Shown: positions 11,622 through 23,584 of the stretch, in pieces | How positions within the stretch are numbered: position 1 is the first letter of the stretch | Layout of the letters: the number at the start of each line of letters is the position of its first letter | Assembly (NCBI RefSeq): GCF_030272615.1 | Contig: NC_081409.1 | Location: 616,326,755 to 616,390,754, forward strand | DNA length: 64,000 bases | DNA from: Cryptomeria japonica | Taxonomy: Eukaryota > Streptophyta > Pinopsida > Cupressales > Cupressaceae | Direction: 5' to 3' | Position numbers and translations under genes: made by a program | The notes under the pieces: generated by a model | What the model saw: the letters and a program-made list of their open reading frames with translations, nothing else | The model's database searches: none | What the model was told of the DNA's origin: nothing

Positions 11622-12935
11622 TGTAGACACCTAAATTTGATTAATTTAATTAAATGAATTTAGCTATCCTAAATGCTCTTAAATTAAATAATTATGCATT
11701 ACTTAATTAATTAGTGTTCCCTCCTTCTAGCTAATTACTTTTGTTAATTATGCTATAGTCCTCCTTTAATTAATTAATTAACAAACATAAATCAATTAAT
11801 TAGTTAACTTTGATCCCTTCTTCTATTAAATAAATAAAATGCATAGTTTGACTATTTAATTCATTTTTGTCCTTTCCTCTTAATATCTCTTATGGAGTTA
11901 ACTAATTAAATTAATTAAATTTCCTCACATGTCTTCTAACTGTAACCTTCATCCAGCTCTTTCTCTAACATAACCCATTAGCTAACCTTGGGTTGTAGTC
12001 AACCTTATTCCTTCCAACCTCTTTCCCACCCCATATGTGCGTATTCCTAAATATCTTAAATTTGGAAATATCCTAATATTTGGAAATGAATCCTATTATT
12101 TCCTTGGGTTTTAGTCAACCTTATTCCTTCCAACCTTTTTTTCCACCCCATATGTGTGTATTCCTGAATATCCTAATATTTGGAAATGAATCCTTTTATT
12201 CCCTCCAACCTCTTTCCCACCCCATATGTGTTTAAATTCCCAAATATCTTAAATTTCTTAATATTTGGGGAAATTTCTTAAAATTTGGGGAAATATCCTA
12301 ATTATCTTGATATTTGGAAATATCTTCATATTTCAAATGGAATCTTCTTATTTGGGTGTTTCTCTCTCAAATAGGCATGTGTCCTCAAGGACACTTGTCA
12401 TTCTTCTCCATGACACTTGCCTTTCTCAAGGACAATTGTCATTTCCATCCATGACATTTTTCCTTCGCAAGGACAAGTGTCATTTTCATGACTCTTCTTC
12501 TCCCAACTTGGCCTATTCAATCCCCTCATTTTCCTTCACAATTCATCCACCTTCTCATTTTCATATAATTATAATGTCATTTTGAATCCTCATCTTACAT
12601 CCATGTTTGCATCCACTTTCATTCTTTCATACCATCATAATGCCAATTTAATTACTCACATCCATAAACTTTGCATCCAACTTAGCTTAGTTTTTTGCAT
12701 ATCCAACCATCATGGAGCAAATTCAAGCACCCTTAGAAGCATAGATTGAGCACACATCCAATCAAAGGACTATCAAATCAAAGGGTTATTGGTTTGCATT
12801 TTAATTGCTTTCTTTTTAAATAATCTAATTTCCCTTCTTAAGCCCTTATCTTGAGTGTTTGATTGATTTGTGTTTTGCTTAGATTGTTAACTTAGTATTT
12901 CAATCATTTTTTTTGCACACATTTTCACTCACATA
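11622..12935 (+). mobile_element. solo LTR (Gypsy-like) with 5-bp target duplication GAACT
   Basis: The sequence begins TGTAGACACCTAAATTTGAT, a form I associate with plant Gypsy LTRs, and ends ACATA, where ACA would be canonical (one C-to-T change). GAACT occurs immediately before it (11617-11621) and immediately after it (12936-12940). There is no internal coding domain, primer site or second LTR, so recombination between two LTRs leaving one copy is the simplest reading. It contains many TTAATTAATT tracts and an internal tandem duplication at about 11989-12240. Confidence 0.75.
11989..12240 (+). repeat. tandem duplication of about 117 bp inside the solo LTR
   Basis: The run 'gggtt.tagtcaaccttattccttccaacc' followed by 'ccaccccatatgtg.gtattcct.aatatc' starts near 11990 and again at 12106. 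A partial third copy ('ccctccaacctctttcccacccc') starts near 12200. The copies differ by scattered substitutions and small deletions. Confidence 0.75.
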
Positions 12936-12940
12936 GAACT

Positions 12941-15067
12941 CACTTAAAATCATAAGGTACATTCTATTCTATATGGAGTTCCACTTCAAGAAATTATGAG
13001 GCCTTCTCTTTCTAAGACATCTAAAACAAACATTATTTCCATGAGAATTATAGGTTTTTCCCCTTTATATAATTCTATTCATACATAGCATGTCTTTATA
13101 TATGCAACATTAGTCATTTTTTCTTCGAAGATGTGATGCATCTAAGTGTTATTTGTGATATTAAAGAAGTAATTTTGTTTGTCTAAATTCTTGTGAGGTT
13201 TACATTTATTCTTGCACTACACTATATATAATATTTAAATGAATTTAAATGTTCTTATATTTTTTATTTAAATTAATTTTTTTGTTAATAATAACTAAAT
13301 AAATAAATAAAATCTTATCTAGATAAAACTACCCCTTTCCCAATTAAACTAAGTGAAAAGGAAAGACATACAAGTTGATGCTAATTTACAAAAAATGGAG
13401 TATAAAATTAACAATCATAATCTAGAATTATAAATGGAAGGAAGAAAGGAACTTTGCACCAAAAAGATGGAGCTTGTTAACTAGGACTTGGTCATGATGC
13501 ATGGACGTCTATGTGATGTGTTTTAGTCCAAGTCACATGTTGTCATCTTAAACTATTTTAAAATATAAATTCTTAAATAAAAATCTAGTTTTCCTACACA
13601 AATATGATGAAATACTAACATAACAATGTTCCAAAATATAACAAAAGTTATAACAATGTTGAACTATTGCTTTAAAATGAATAAGAAAATTTTATAGAAA
13701 ATATGAAATAAATAAACCAAACCTTTGTGTGATTGCAATCTTCAATAAACCTATAGCTAAGAGAAGGAGGAATATTTGGCTCTAGTGACAAATGGTTTAG
13801 CTCCCATTTTACTCTTTTGACCTACATAAGAAGCCAATAATAAAGAGGTACTAGATATATGTGTGCTCTTAGCCTATTGTATCTAGAACTAGAAATATAA
13901 ATGGAATGATATTCAAATATTACCCCTAGATCTACAAGGAGTAATATACTAGTGTATATATTATGTCAAGTGGAAATGAAAACCCAACAAGTGCCAAAAA
14001 CACACAAAAGGAAATAGAGAGAAAGAAGGATAGAGCAGAATCACCTCACGCCAAGAAGGGAGATAAAAATCCACAAAAATCACAAGTAAGATGTCCTCAA
14101 GGATGCAATAATGCCAATAAAACTCAAGAGAGATAGTACAGTGTTCAACAAAGGCTTTGGTATGCTAATAACATTGTCAGTAGATCACATGAGAGAGCTT
14201 TCGAAAACCAGAATTTGTAGAAATAACTTTATGATTCAAAATTGAGAAAGGAGGGAAGACAAAAAAGTTAGGAACTTAAACTAGCCATTGGGATTTGACC
14301 TAGGTCCATTACAAAACCTAGCTACTCAAAAAATTGTGTATAAAGCACATAAAAATGACCATTGGATGAAAAATAATAAAGGAAATCCACACATCACCTT
14401 GGAATCCAAACACAAGTATCTTAAAGATTAAAATAATAGGGAAAAACAAAGTAAGTGAAAAAAGATATTGGTTTACACAAAACAATTGAATAAGCACAAA
14501 ACCATAAACACAACTTGGTACTAAGGGTAGGAAAATGCTAAGTCATGAGCCAAATGTTCCTAAAAATATGGTTAGGGTTACAAACATGCTAAATAAATTT
14601 CAAGACATAATGTGAAAATTACAAAGGTATACTATTTTTAACATTATCCTATCTTGGTGGTTTCATCATAGTGAGTGGCTTTAGATGTTGCATCCATGGA
14701 ATTTGATAATCCTAGGTATTCGGGGAACTAAGGGCATGAACACTCTATTATTCTCTCCCACATACACTAATTATCAAATCATTTTATATTCAATAATGCA
14801 ATCACATCCATTCATTTATACAATCTTTGTTTTGACCATAATTTATTAATTCATTCTTATTTTAATGGTAGGTAAATAGATACTATCTTAAAATACATAA
14901 AAGTGAAATAATTGAAGAGTCTATATGAATAATTTATTAATAATTATATTATCATAAGAAATAAGGAATAATATACACATATATGATATAAAAAACTTTA
15001 GTTCCTTTCACATCATGTAAAGTGTGATCAATAATGATAAATGTTAGACAATTTTTAATAATATTTG
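12941..15067. other. no gene seen
   Basis: AT-rich DNA with stops in all frames. No LTR pair, TIR pair or RNA gene was recognised. Confidence 0.4.
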
Positions 15068-17507
15068 TGTAATGGTAAAAAATTAGGGTTTTATCTAATG
15101 ATTAAGTAAAGCCTTTGATTTTTTTTAGGGACCACTATATTAAAGAGGCCCGTGAATCCAATAGATCTAGCCTCAAATCATCAAGGATAGGGCTGAGAAT
15201 TCTAAATAGATTCACTAGTTGGATTTGAATACCCTCATTATAAGTTGAAATGTGAAAATGTTGAAATTAGGGTAAATGTGTTTAAATTGAAGCAATTATG
15301 AATAAACAATGATCTACAGTCATCGAACAGAGCCACAAACCTGGATCTGAGCAATATGTGAATGTTCAGATCTATTCCCAGAAGATTGTCCTGAATTTTC
15401 GGGACTAGAATGTCTTTTGCTCTGGTCCTCCACACTTTTCATCATCCAAAGGGGAACTTGTTTGTCTCTATGAATTATGCCAATCTTGAAGGTTATAGCT
15501 TCGCACCTGTTCCTGTGCAGAGTAGAGAAGGAAACATGGTTGGGAATAGGGGTTTGCCTAAGTCAAACCCTGGTTTAGGAATTAACCTTGAATGAATAAC
15601 TACAAATGCTGAAATAAATAATGGAAAGATATACCTTAGATCTACAATTGTTGAACATGATGCTTTCTTCTTGAATTTTGTTGGTCCAAAACAACATATG
15701 ATTAACTAGACACTACACCCAATTTCAAAGACATGAATTCTTTACTGACCAGCTATCAAACTCCATCATTATGATTTATTTATCTTATCAACCCAAGGAT
15801 GTATGAATTGAAATGGGACAACATAGTATGTGCACTAAGAGCTTCTAGGAGACATTTCCATTCTAATTTGAACATATGAAATACTAAGTAAATATCTAAA
15901 GAGGAATATCTTATACCTACATTATATTACAAAGAAATTATACTGATGTTTCATCCTTAACAATAAAGCTTCCTAACTAAACAAAAACAAATACTCTACT
16001 CTGCCTTGGCTACAGGAATAGTCTCAAAATTACAATTAAGTGGTTGCAGGAGCAAATAGTGACCAAATTACTAAAACAAAATTAAGATAACTTGAAAAAT
16101 AGAAGTGTAGAATCCTCACCAAGTAGGCACCCTTGGATGAGTCTTTTGAACTAATAGCTACAGAATTTGATTACTAAGTCCTCATAACCATAACCATATC
16201 ATAGGTTACTCAAAACAAAAGACTATTTTTTATTCTCAGAACTAACAGTATATCAGACTTGACACAATAATCAACCTTTTTTTTAGAAGTTTAAGGAAGA
16301 TTATATAGCAACTGACTTCTAACAATCTACCATAACAACCTCTCCACTCCTAGTATATAGGAGGAGGAATTTTATTAAAACATAAAATCTAAGAAGACTA
16401 AAACAAAACATGGCTATGTTTCGAGCTTGCATATATTACATATTTTCCTAGATGTACTCCATCATCTAACATAACAATTAATGGAAAAGTAACTTCTCTC
16501 TTGACTGGTCTTCAAAGCCTTTGAACAACTCGAATAACTGGTATCCATGTTGCAACAACTTTGAATTTTTATTGCCTTGTTGTCCCAGACTTCTTCAAAG
16601 TTTTGCCTTGCTCTTGATGATGATCTTCAATTATGTTTCAGCAACATAGGATTACGTCCATCCGACTGCATCACTAAGGTTAGCATACCAAAGATCTAAC
16701 ACATTCATGATTAACACAACACATATATTATCTTCTAAATATAAGGTTCTATTTATATTGCATCCATAAAACTTGTTATATCACTACCATAGAGGTCTTA
16801 GGATATAAACAGTATGTTCAACATATTGATTCAAAAGACACCACCGCGTGACACATATCCCTAAAGGCATTAAAACAAAAGTCTTAGAACATCATGAAAT
16901 ATTTGTAATAAAAAGGCATAAAATAGAACACATCAAATTTAATCACTATATGCTATATTAAATGGCATGGACATGATGAAACATTAATCACACACTCAGG
17001 CTTGCATATGAATGATGTAATTTTTCTCCACAATGGTTGAATGAAGGATATGCAGCCTTGAAGATCTTCTAAAAACGCTTGATGATGAATGCTTCACGGA
17101 TGCAAGGGTGCTTGACTCTTTGGAGTCTTAGGATTGAAATAATTTGATTAATATCTTTATATAGGGGTATATAGGTCATTTATCGATTAGGTCAACCTCC
17201 AGCGATCATGCGAAGCCACAAAGTTGAAAATTCCTACCAAAGAGATAGGGCTCTTCTCCCATTTCAAAATAAAGCCCAACTAAGAGGGGCTAGAGTGCTA
17301 GCACCCTGGTTCTTCTCAATTAGGGACCTCAATTTAGCTCTAGGGAGAAGGGTATCCCTCTAGGAAATCAATTGGTGGGTATACATGGCATCAAAATTAT
17401 AGTTAAGGCACTGAACGTACCTAGATAGGAGATGAGGGGGAGACACACTAAAGTAGGGGCACAAAAATGAGTTGTAAATTGGCTCGATGACAATTTATGA
17501 TGCTACA
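15068..17507 (-). repeat. 3' LTR of the minus-strand Gypsy, with a 1,265-bp extra segment
   Basis: It aligns with 21872-23047 from the TGTAAT end at 15068 to 15675, and again from 16941 to the GCTACA end at 17507. The intervening 15676-16940 is absent from the other LTR. That segment shows no TIR, no TG..CA ends and no clear target duplication, so it may be an insertion here or a deletion in the partner. Confidence 0.8.
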
Positions 17508-17522
17508 TTTATCCACCACTTT
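17508..17522 (-). other. polypurine tract of the minus-strand Gypsy
   Basis: On the minus strand AAAGTGGTGGATAAA lies immediately before the TGTAGC start of the 3' LTR, where plus-strand DNA synthesis of an LTR element is primed. Confidence 0.6.
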
Positions 17523-18067
17523 AATGGGAGTATGAGCCTATGCAAATATTCATGGTAAAGTAGATGAAAGAGATGAAAGAGAGGATAAATGAGGAGCACA
17601 ATCACAAGAGTATAAGACATCACTAATTTCTAGGAACTAAGCCCCCAATCTTAGGATCTTAACTCAATCAAATGCATGCAAGGGAACACAAAACAAGACA
17701 AAAAATAAAAAGACAAACAAAGGCAAAAGACACACCACAAAAAAGCTAAAAACCAAAGAAGACCTCAATTCAACTAGACAAACAGACCTCAATATCAAAA
17801 TGTCTCAACCACTAATTTCATTCTCGAAAAATGCCATCTCAAGAACACAAGTGATCACATAAAAGAGCAAGAGCACACATCATCCATGAAATACAAATAG
17901 AAAAGATATGAGCTCATTAGAAGAAAGAGAGAAAGCATGGATACACATTGTAGATGTGTTTTTCTAGGTGATCCATGTTGGTGAGGAGATTAGGAATAGT
18001 CTAGTTGTGTTATGCTAGTTCCACTCATCCTCATGCATGTGTGCAAGTGATGTCTAGTTTCAGGTGT

Positions 18068-18410
18068 TAACAATCTTGTATAAGAGTTTGTTTTCTTTGG
18101 TTTCGATCATGCAACTTGTGTAAGACATAATAAAAAATTCCAAGGGGTGAGTCTGGTTTTGGGAATATCTCGTATATGAGTTTGTTTTCTCTGGTTTCAA
18201 TAATATGTAATCCCATTTAAGACAAATATATGCTTGGTTTCAAGGACATCCCATGTAAGAGTTTGTTTAATTTGATTTCAGGAATGTCTACCCCATATAA
18301 GACATATATCGATGTTGTGTTTGGTTTCGGGCATGAAGCATCTTGTGTAAGAGTTTGTTTTCTCTAGTTTCGAGAATGAACACATTGTTTAAGACATTGG
18401 AAAAATATAG
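18068..18410 (+). repeat. degenerate tandem array, four units of about 80-96 bp
   Basis: The word '..gtaagagtttgttttct.tggtttc' recurs near 18073, 18169, 18249 and 18340. It alternates with '..t.taagacat.' words near 18120, 18212, 18296 and 18388. The array sits in the internal region of the Gypsy element near its 3' LTR and has no coding potential. Confidence 0.7.
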
Positions 18411-19619
18411 TACAATATAGTACAAAGAGGGAAATATGTATGACTCCCCATTAAGATGCCAACATAGCCCTATGTTGATGTCTTAAGGAAGCTAGAAACA
18501 AGGATACCCAACCTTCAATTCCAAGTAGATATCCTTTAGACAACAATTTTCATAAATCCAATCTAAAGAGGGAATACTCTTACAAGAAAGGATAAGTTAG
18601 TTGAAAAGGAGATATCTTGCAACAAGTGTAAAGCGTATCCTTGGAGGAGAAGAGATCTTTTCTCAAAAAAATAAAAACCTCTAAGAGGAGTTCTTGAACA
18701 AACATAACATCTTCTACCAAAATAAGGGAAGGAGAACAAGAATGCATACCTTCCCCCTATTGGTAGGTGAAAGGGATTCTTCATGAAGGATGACACATTT
18801 TTGACCCAATGTGAGGGTTAAGTTTATAATATATATACATTTCCAAGTGAAAAAGATGTTGTAGCCAATGACATACACCTCTTGCATACGAGAGAAACCT
18901 TGAGCAAACATGTTCAACTTCACACAAGGAGTGACATCAAATCATAAGAAAACATCACTCAATATTGAAAAAGTGGATCCTTAGAAAGGATAAGAAAGAT
19001 CAATCAATGCCCCCAAAGAATAGGGACAATGAGAAGAATTAAAAAACCTCTAAGGAGAGAATATACATAAGCAAATGCACAATATAATCACATGAAGGAA
19101 TATTTAATGCAAGAAAAGACATTAATATATGTAAAATACAACTCTAAAGAAGAGGTAATCTTCAAAGAGGAAGAAAGAAAGATTTAGATAAAAGATCACC
19201 AACTCCCTTCGGGAGAGATTAATCATAAGAGACATATCGTTCCATGAAAGAAAGGACATCAAAATATGAAAAATGCAACCCCTGAAGGGAGTAGTGTAGA
19301 TAGAGAGAAAAGATATGATAGAGGCAAGAATGAATTGTGTTGCTGCTCCAAGATAATTGTAAATTAAATAGCATCACCTCTTATGACATAGAGCCTCCAA
19401 TTAAGTTAACTACTTGTGTCATAGGATGAGTAGCAACATGAAGGGTGAATGGAGTGATAAGGCACTAACTATTCACTAAGGAAGAGTGCAAGATAAGTTG
19501 TAAGAGCTATGTGAGCCCTATCATATTGTTCTTGAATAAATGTTTTAAATGCTTTACATTTTCCAAGAGAATAACTACAATAAAAAAGATAATATGCATC
19601 ACCTTCCTTATGATAATAA

Positions 19620-20533
19620 TTATAATTGTCTAATGAAAGGAAAGACAACATTCTTATCATACTTCAATTTGCAAAAGATTATAGTAGCTATTTTATCTCG
19701 ATCATCAATAGGAATAGGTCTTGTCTCTTGTGATTTAGGAAAAGGGTTTTTAGAAGAGGATGGATTGTCATTTTTTATTTTAATAGTTTGATTATCAACT
19801 AGTTCTTGCATACTCTTTTGAAAATACTAGTTTAACATTTGAAGAAGAAGCACCCTTAGATGGATGATAAGTCTTATGTCTTGCACGATAATCCTTAAAT
19901 CTTTGAATTATAAAGAGATCATCCATAGGATAATCATGATTATTTTCTAGACCTTTAGTACTAGTTTGTGTAGGAGGGTTTATAAGGACTCTAATTCCTT
20001 GTTCAAATTTTCCAAGGCCTTGTCCTCTAAAACCTTGTTTTGATATTATGTTACAACCACTCCACTAAGAATTTCTTAATTGAGAAGGAGGAACATTATA
20101 ATTAATATCTTTAAAATTTGTAGTGTAAATGTATCTAGAAGGAGAAAAGGGAAAAGTAGGTGAAGAAGGAATATCTTGTGTAGGGATATTTTTCTTTCTA
20201 TTATCATGCATATCCTCTTTGGTGGGTTGAGAAGGAAGATCTTTATCATATAAGGCCTCATCTTTAATTAATGTTATGTGGGGAAATAGATCAAGAAATG
20301 AAATGAATAACATCATCTTCTCTACAAATGCTTTGATGATTAAGATAGGCTCTGGGAGAATAAGGGGGATCTAAAGTGATTGAAAGACCAATATTTTGAT
20401 CTTTCCCCCCTTGCACTAGGATATGTGTACAAGAAGAAGATGGTGGCATGTTTATCTTCAATGCTTGCTTTCCATTAGAGAGATCATTGATAGGAGTATT
20501 AGCTCTTTCTTCATTCACATTAGATACCCTAGG
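19620..20533 (-). pseudogene. Gypsy gag/linker remnant with G-patch-like motif
   Basis: On the minus strand the frames run from NEERANTPINDLSNGKQALK through SRYIYTTNFKDINYNVPPSQ. They then reach a glycine-rich stretch, FRGQGLGKFEQGI, followed by TQTSTKGL (about 20040-19930). That arrangement matches a G-patch, which several plant Gypsy polyproteins carry between gag and protease. A further segment, TIKIKNDNPSSSKNPFPKS, fits the linker that follows. Two or more stops and frame changes make it non-functional. It continues, across the nested solo LTR, the gag-like frame at 21491-21185. Confidence 0.55.
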
Positions 20534-20538
20534 AGAGG

Positions 20539-21179
20539 TGTTGACGTATATAGTCGTGGGAGTCTCCTTGGGCTGACTTCACCAAATATGCAATTAGCCT
20601 TCAACTTAGCATATTTGTGATTGGTCGATATTAAATAAAGAGAAATTTAATTATTTGACAATATATATATATATATATATATTTTATTAAGGGGGATGAC
20701 TTTTGGAAAAGTTTGCCACCCTTATGAAAGGATACCTTGCTTCTAAAAGAGTCGGCCCTTGATGAAGAGGCACCTCCATTCACCTCCATTCAAGTATAAA
20801 GGGAGATCAATTCTCCTCTCATGAACATCTATTAATATCTACAACAAATCGCATTACACCTTTAACAAACTGATTAACATCTACAACAGATCGCATAACC
20901 TACAACAGTTTGAACATCAAGAACATATCATATATTGTCAAGGGAAGATCTTGGATCCTCAAGTGCAGATCAATTCACTTATCCAGCTTCAAGGAGTGAA
21001 GCGATTCATATTGATTATTGTAAAGGCATCTTGCCTTTCCTATTTGATTAATAATAAGATATACTTGTTGCTGGGTTTTTCTCCCTCAAGTTGGAGAGTT
21101 TTCTCAGGGTATATGTTGTGCAAATTTGATTGAATTGTCTTATATCTGCTTACCCTAAAATTTAATCCTATATTTAACA
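20539..21179 (+). mobile_element. solo LTR inserted in Gypsy gag, target duplication AGAGG
   Basis: The 641-bp segment starts TGTTGACG and ends TTTAACA, with the perfect 5-bp duplication AGAGG at 20534-20538 and 21180-21184. Removing the LTR and one AGAGG copy leaves the minus-strand gag frame open across the junction (TTCTS continuing into PRVSN). It contains an (AT)n run at about 20664-20683 and a TATAAA-like box in 'aagtataaaggg' near 20794, giving a plus orientation. Probably Copia-type from its form; the superfamily is not proven. Confidence 0.9.
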
Positions 21180-21184
21180 AGAGG

Positions 21185-21491
21185 TACAAGTAGTAGGTGT
21201 TCCATTAGCATCTCTTGGATTAGGATCTATGAAAGATTTTAGGTGATCTACATATGTAATGAATTTTCCTAAAAATATCACCATATTATGAATACAAGCT
21301 TTGAGATTTAATTGATTAATAGGAAGCAATTTGGAAATTCTAAAAATGAAATATGCCAAAGTGCTATGAGTGAAAAGAAGCAATGTGAAGTGAAAGAAAC
21401 CATTATCCAACACATGATTATGATGAATATAAGTGAAAATTAATGTAATCATATGTGAAATGACAAATAAATCAAATCTATTAAGTATCAT
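21185..21491 (-). pseudogene. gag-like fragment of the minus-strand Gypsy
   Basis: One open frame of about 100 codons on the minus strand includes FFHFTLLLFTHSTLAYFIF, NLKACIHNMVIFLGKF and NPRDANGTP before the solo LTR interrupts it after TTCTS. The hydrophobic HFTLLLFTHS block resembles parts of plant Gypsy gag as I remember them, so the family call is tentative. It lies about 350 bp inside the 5' LTR, where gag is expected. Confidence 0.5.
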
Positions 21492-21850
21492 TATGAATGT
21501 TTAAAATCAGATCTGAAAAATAGAAGTTTTGAATTATGTAACCCACAAATCAAATTAACCAAAATAAACTAAGGTTTTTTATGAATTCAACCTCTAAATT
21601 TATATAATTTGATTAAAATAAGATCTATGAATGCAAAATTAAAAATTAAAATATTCTCAAATTATATTTGAGACAATTATCCAAATTAGACAAGCCACTT
21701 GAGTTTAATTTTAGAATTACAAATTAGGGTTTGTGTGAATTTAACCTCTAAATGTATGTAATTCAACTGAAAATTAAACATAAATGTAAATTTGAATTTG
21801 AAAATGCATAAAAAATCAGATCTGAAAACATAAATCAAAAGTAAGGTTGT

Positions 21851-21868
21851 AAGAAGTCAGGTTCACCA
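21851..21868 (-). other. primer-binding-site candidate of the minus-strand Gypsy
   Basis: On the minus strand, three bases after the LTR end, the sequence reads TGGTGAACCTGACTTC. TGG at this position is typical, because it pairs with the CCA end of a tRNA. I cannot name the tRNA. Confidence 0.45.
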
Positions 21869-21871
21869 ATT

Positions 21872-23047
21872 TGTAATCATGAAAAATTAGGGGTTCACCC
21901 AATGATGAAGTAAAACCATTGATTTTTTCTTAGGAACCATTACATTAAAGAGGGGTGAATCCAATAGATCTAGCCTCAAATCAACAAGGATAGGGCTAAG
22001 AATTTTGATTGGATTCACTAGTTAAGATTTGAATACCCTCTTTTGAAGTTGAATTGTGAAAATGTTGAAATTAGGGTAAATGTGTTGAAATTGAAGCAAT
22101 TATGCATAAACAATGAGGTACAATCGTTGGACATAGCCACAAATTTGGATTTGAGAAATATGTGAATGTTTGGACCTACTCCTAGAAGGTGATCTTGAAT
22201 TGTCGAACCAGAATGCCCATCACTCTAGTCCTCTACACTTTTTGTTGTCCAAAGAGGAACCTGTTCATCTCTGTGAACTATGTCGATCTTGAAATTTACA
22301 TCTTTGCACCTGTTCCTGTGCATAGTAGAGAAGTGAAAATGGTTGGGAACAGGGGTTTGCCTAAGTCAAACCCCAGTTTAAGAATTAACCTTGAATGAAT
22401 AACTGCAAATATTGAAATAAATAATAGAAAGGTATACCTCAGATCTACAATTATTGATAACGATTCTTTTCTTCTTGAATGTAATCACATATGTTGTATG
22501 AAATGGAATGGATATGACAAAAACCTAATCACACAGACATGATTGCATATGAATGATGTAATTTTTCTCTACAATGGTTGAATGAAGGATATGCAACCTT
22601 GAAGATCTTCTGAAAAATGCTTGATGATGAATGCTTCATGGATGCAAGGGTGCTTGATTTCTTGGAGTCTTAGGATTGAAATGATTTGATTAATATCTTT
22701 ATATAGGGGTATCTAGGTCATTTACTGATTAGGTTAACCTCTAATGGTCATGTAGAGCCACAAAGTTGAATTCTCACTAGAGAGATAGGACCCTTCTCCC
22801 ATTTCAAAATAGGGCCCAACTAAGAGGGACCAGAGTGCTAGTGCCCTGGTCCTTCTCAGTTGGGGACCTCAATTTAGCCCCAAGGATAAGGGTATCCCTC
22901 CAAGAAATCAATTGGTGGGTATACATGGCATCAAAATTTGAATTGAGACAGTGAACTAACCTGGATAGGAGATGGGGGGGAGACACGCTAAATTAGGGGC
23001 TCAAACATGAGGTGTAAATTGGCCCGGTGACAATTTATGATGCTACA
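21872..23047 (-). repeat. 5' LTR of the minus-strand Gypsy
   Basis: This 1,176-bp repeat, TG..CA on either strand, is homologous to both arms of 15068-17507. The two copies differ by numerous substitutions, so the insertion is old. Confidence 0.85.
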
Positions 23048-23400
23048 ATTTATTTCTATGAAATTTAGTCAATATTACCATATACTCTAAAGTTCTTTAA
23101 AAAAATCACAAAAAATGTGAGTATTTAAATAGATTAAAAAACTAAAAAACTCACAAAAAAGACAAGGGAATATTGTTCTATTTTATGTTATTAACGAGTG
23201 TAATGAATCTATCTAAAATATTGAATGACCTAGAGGCAAGATTTTTTCTATAATGTGAACTATTGGCATTAAGCATTTCATCTTTATAAAGTATGGTTAA
23301 TAATGACATATATAATTTAAAGTTCAATAAATAATTATTATTTAAAATATGGTCAATTATGAAATATGCTACAAACATCCAAAAACAAGTACAAGATATG
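23048..23400. other. no gene seen
   Basis: Spacer between the Gypsy element and the LINE, AT-rich and without a recognised feature. Confidence 0.4.
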
Positions 23401-23584
23401 ACTTTTCAACACAATCCAAAAATATGAGGAGGGTTGGACAACCCAACAAAGGAAAACAAGGAATAAGAAGATTGGTGTTCGGGGTGAAAATAAAACTGGT
23501 AGACCCTCTCATCAATTAACAAGGCAAAGGGAAATTGCCAATGGCAAGCAATAAACCTTGGAATCAACTTCTAAATTCTTAAAA

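Larger units (their letters stand above)
15068..23047 (-). mobile_element. Gypsy-type LTR retrotransposon without recognisable pol (non-autonomous)
   Basis: Two directly repeated LTRs, 15068-17507 and 21872-23047, flank an internal region. Read on the minus strand, each LTR starts TGTAGCATCATAAATTGTC and ends TTACA. A purine tract, AAAGTGGTGGATAAA (17522-17508), abuts the 3' LTR, and a primer-site-like TGGTGAACCTGACTTC abuts the 5' LTR. The flanks ATTTG (15063-15067) and ATTTA (23048-23052) match at four of five positions, consistent with an aged target duplication. The interior holds gag-like minus-strand coding and a nested solo LTR, but no protease, RT or integrase motif that I can recognise. 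The element probably depended on an autonomous relative. Age is suggested by many LTR differences. Confidence 0.8.

Noticed and set aside
12265-12585. 106-codon frame inside the solo LTR
   Set aside because: It lies wholly in LTR sequence with tandem 'tatttgg'/'aaggac' words and has no protein-like motif.
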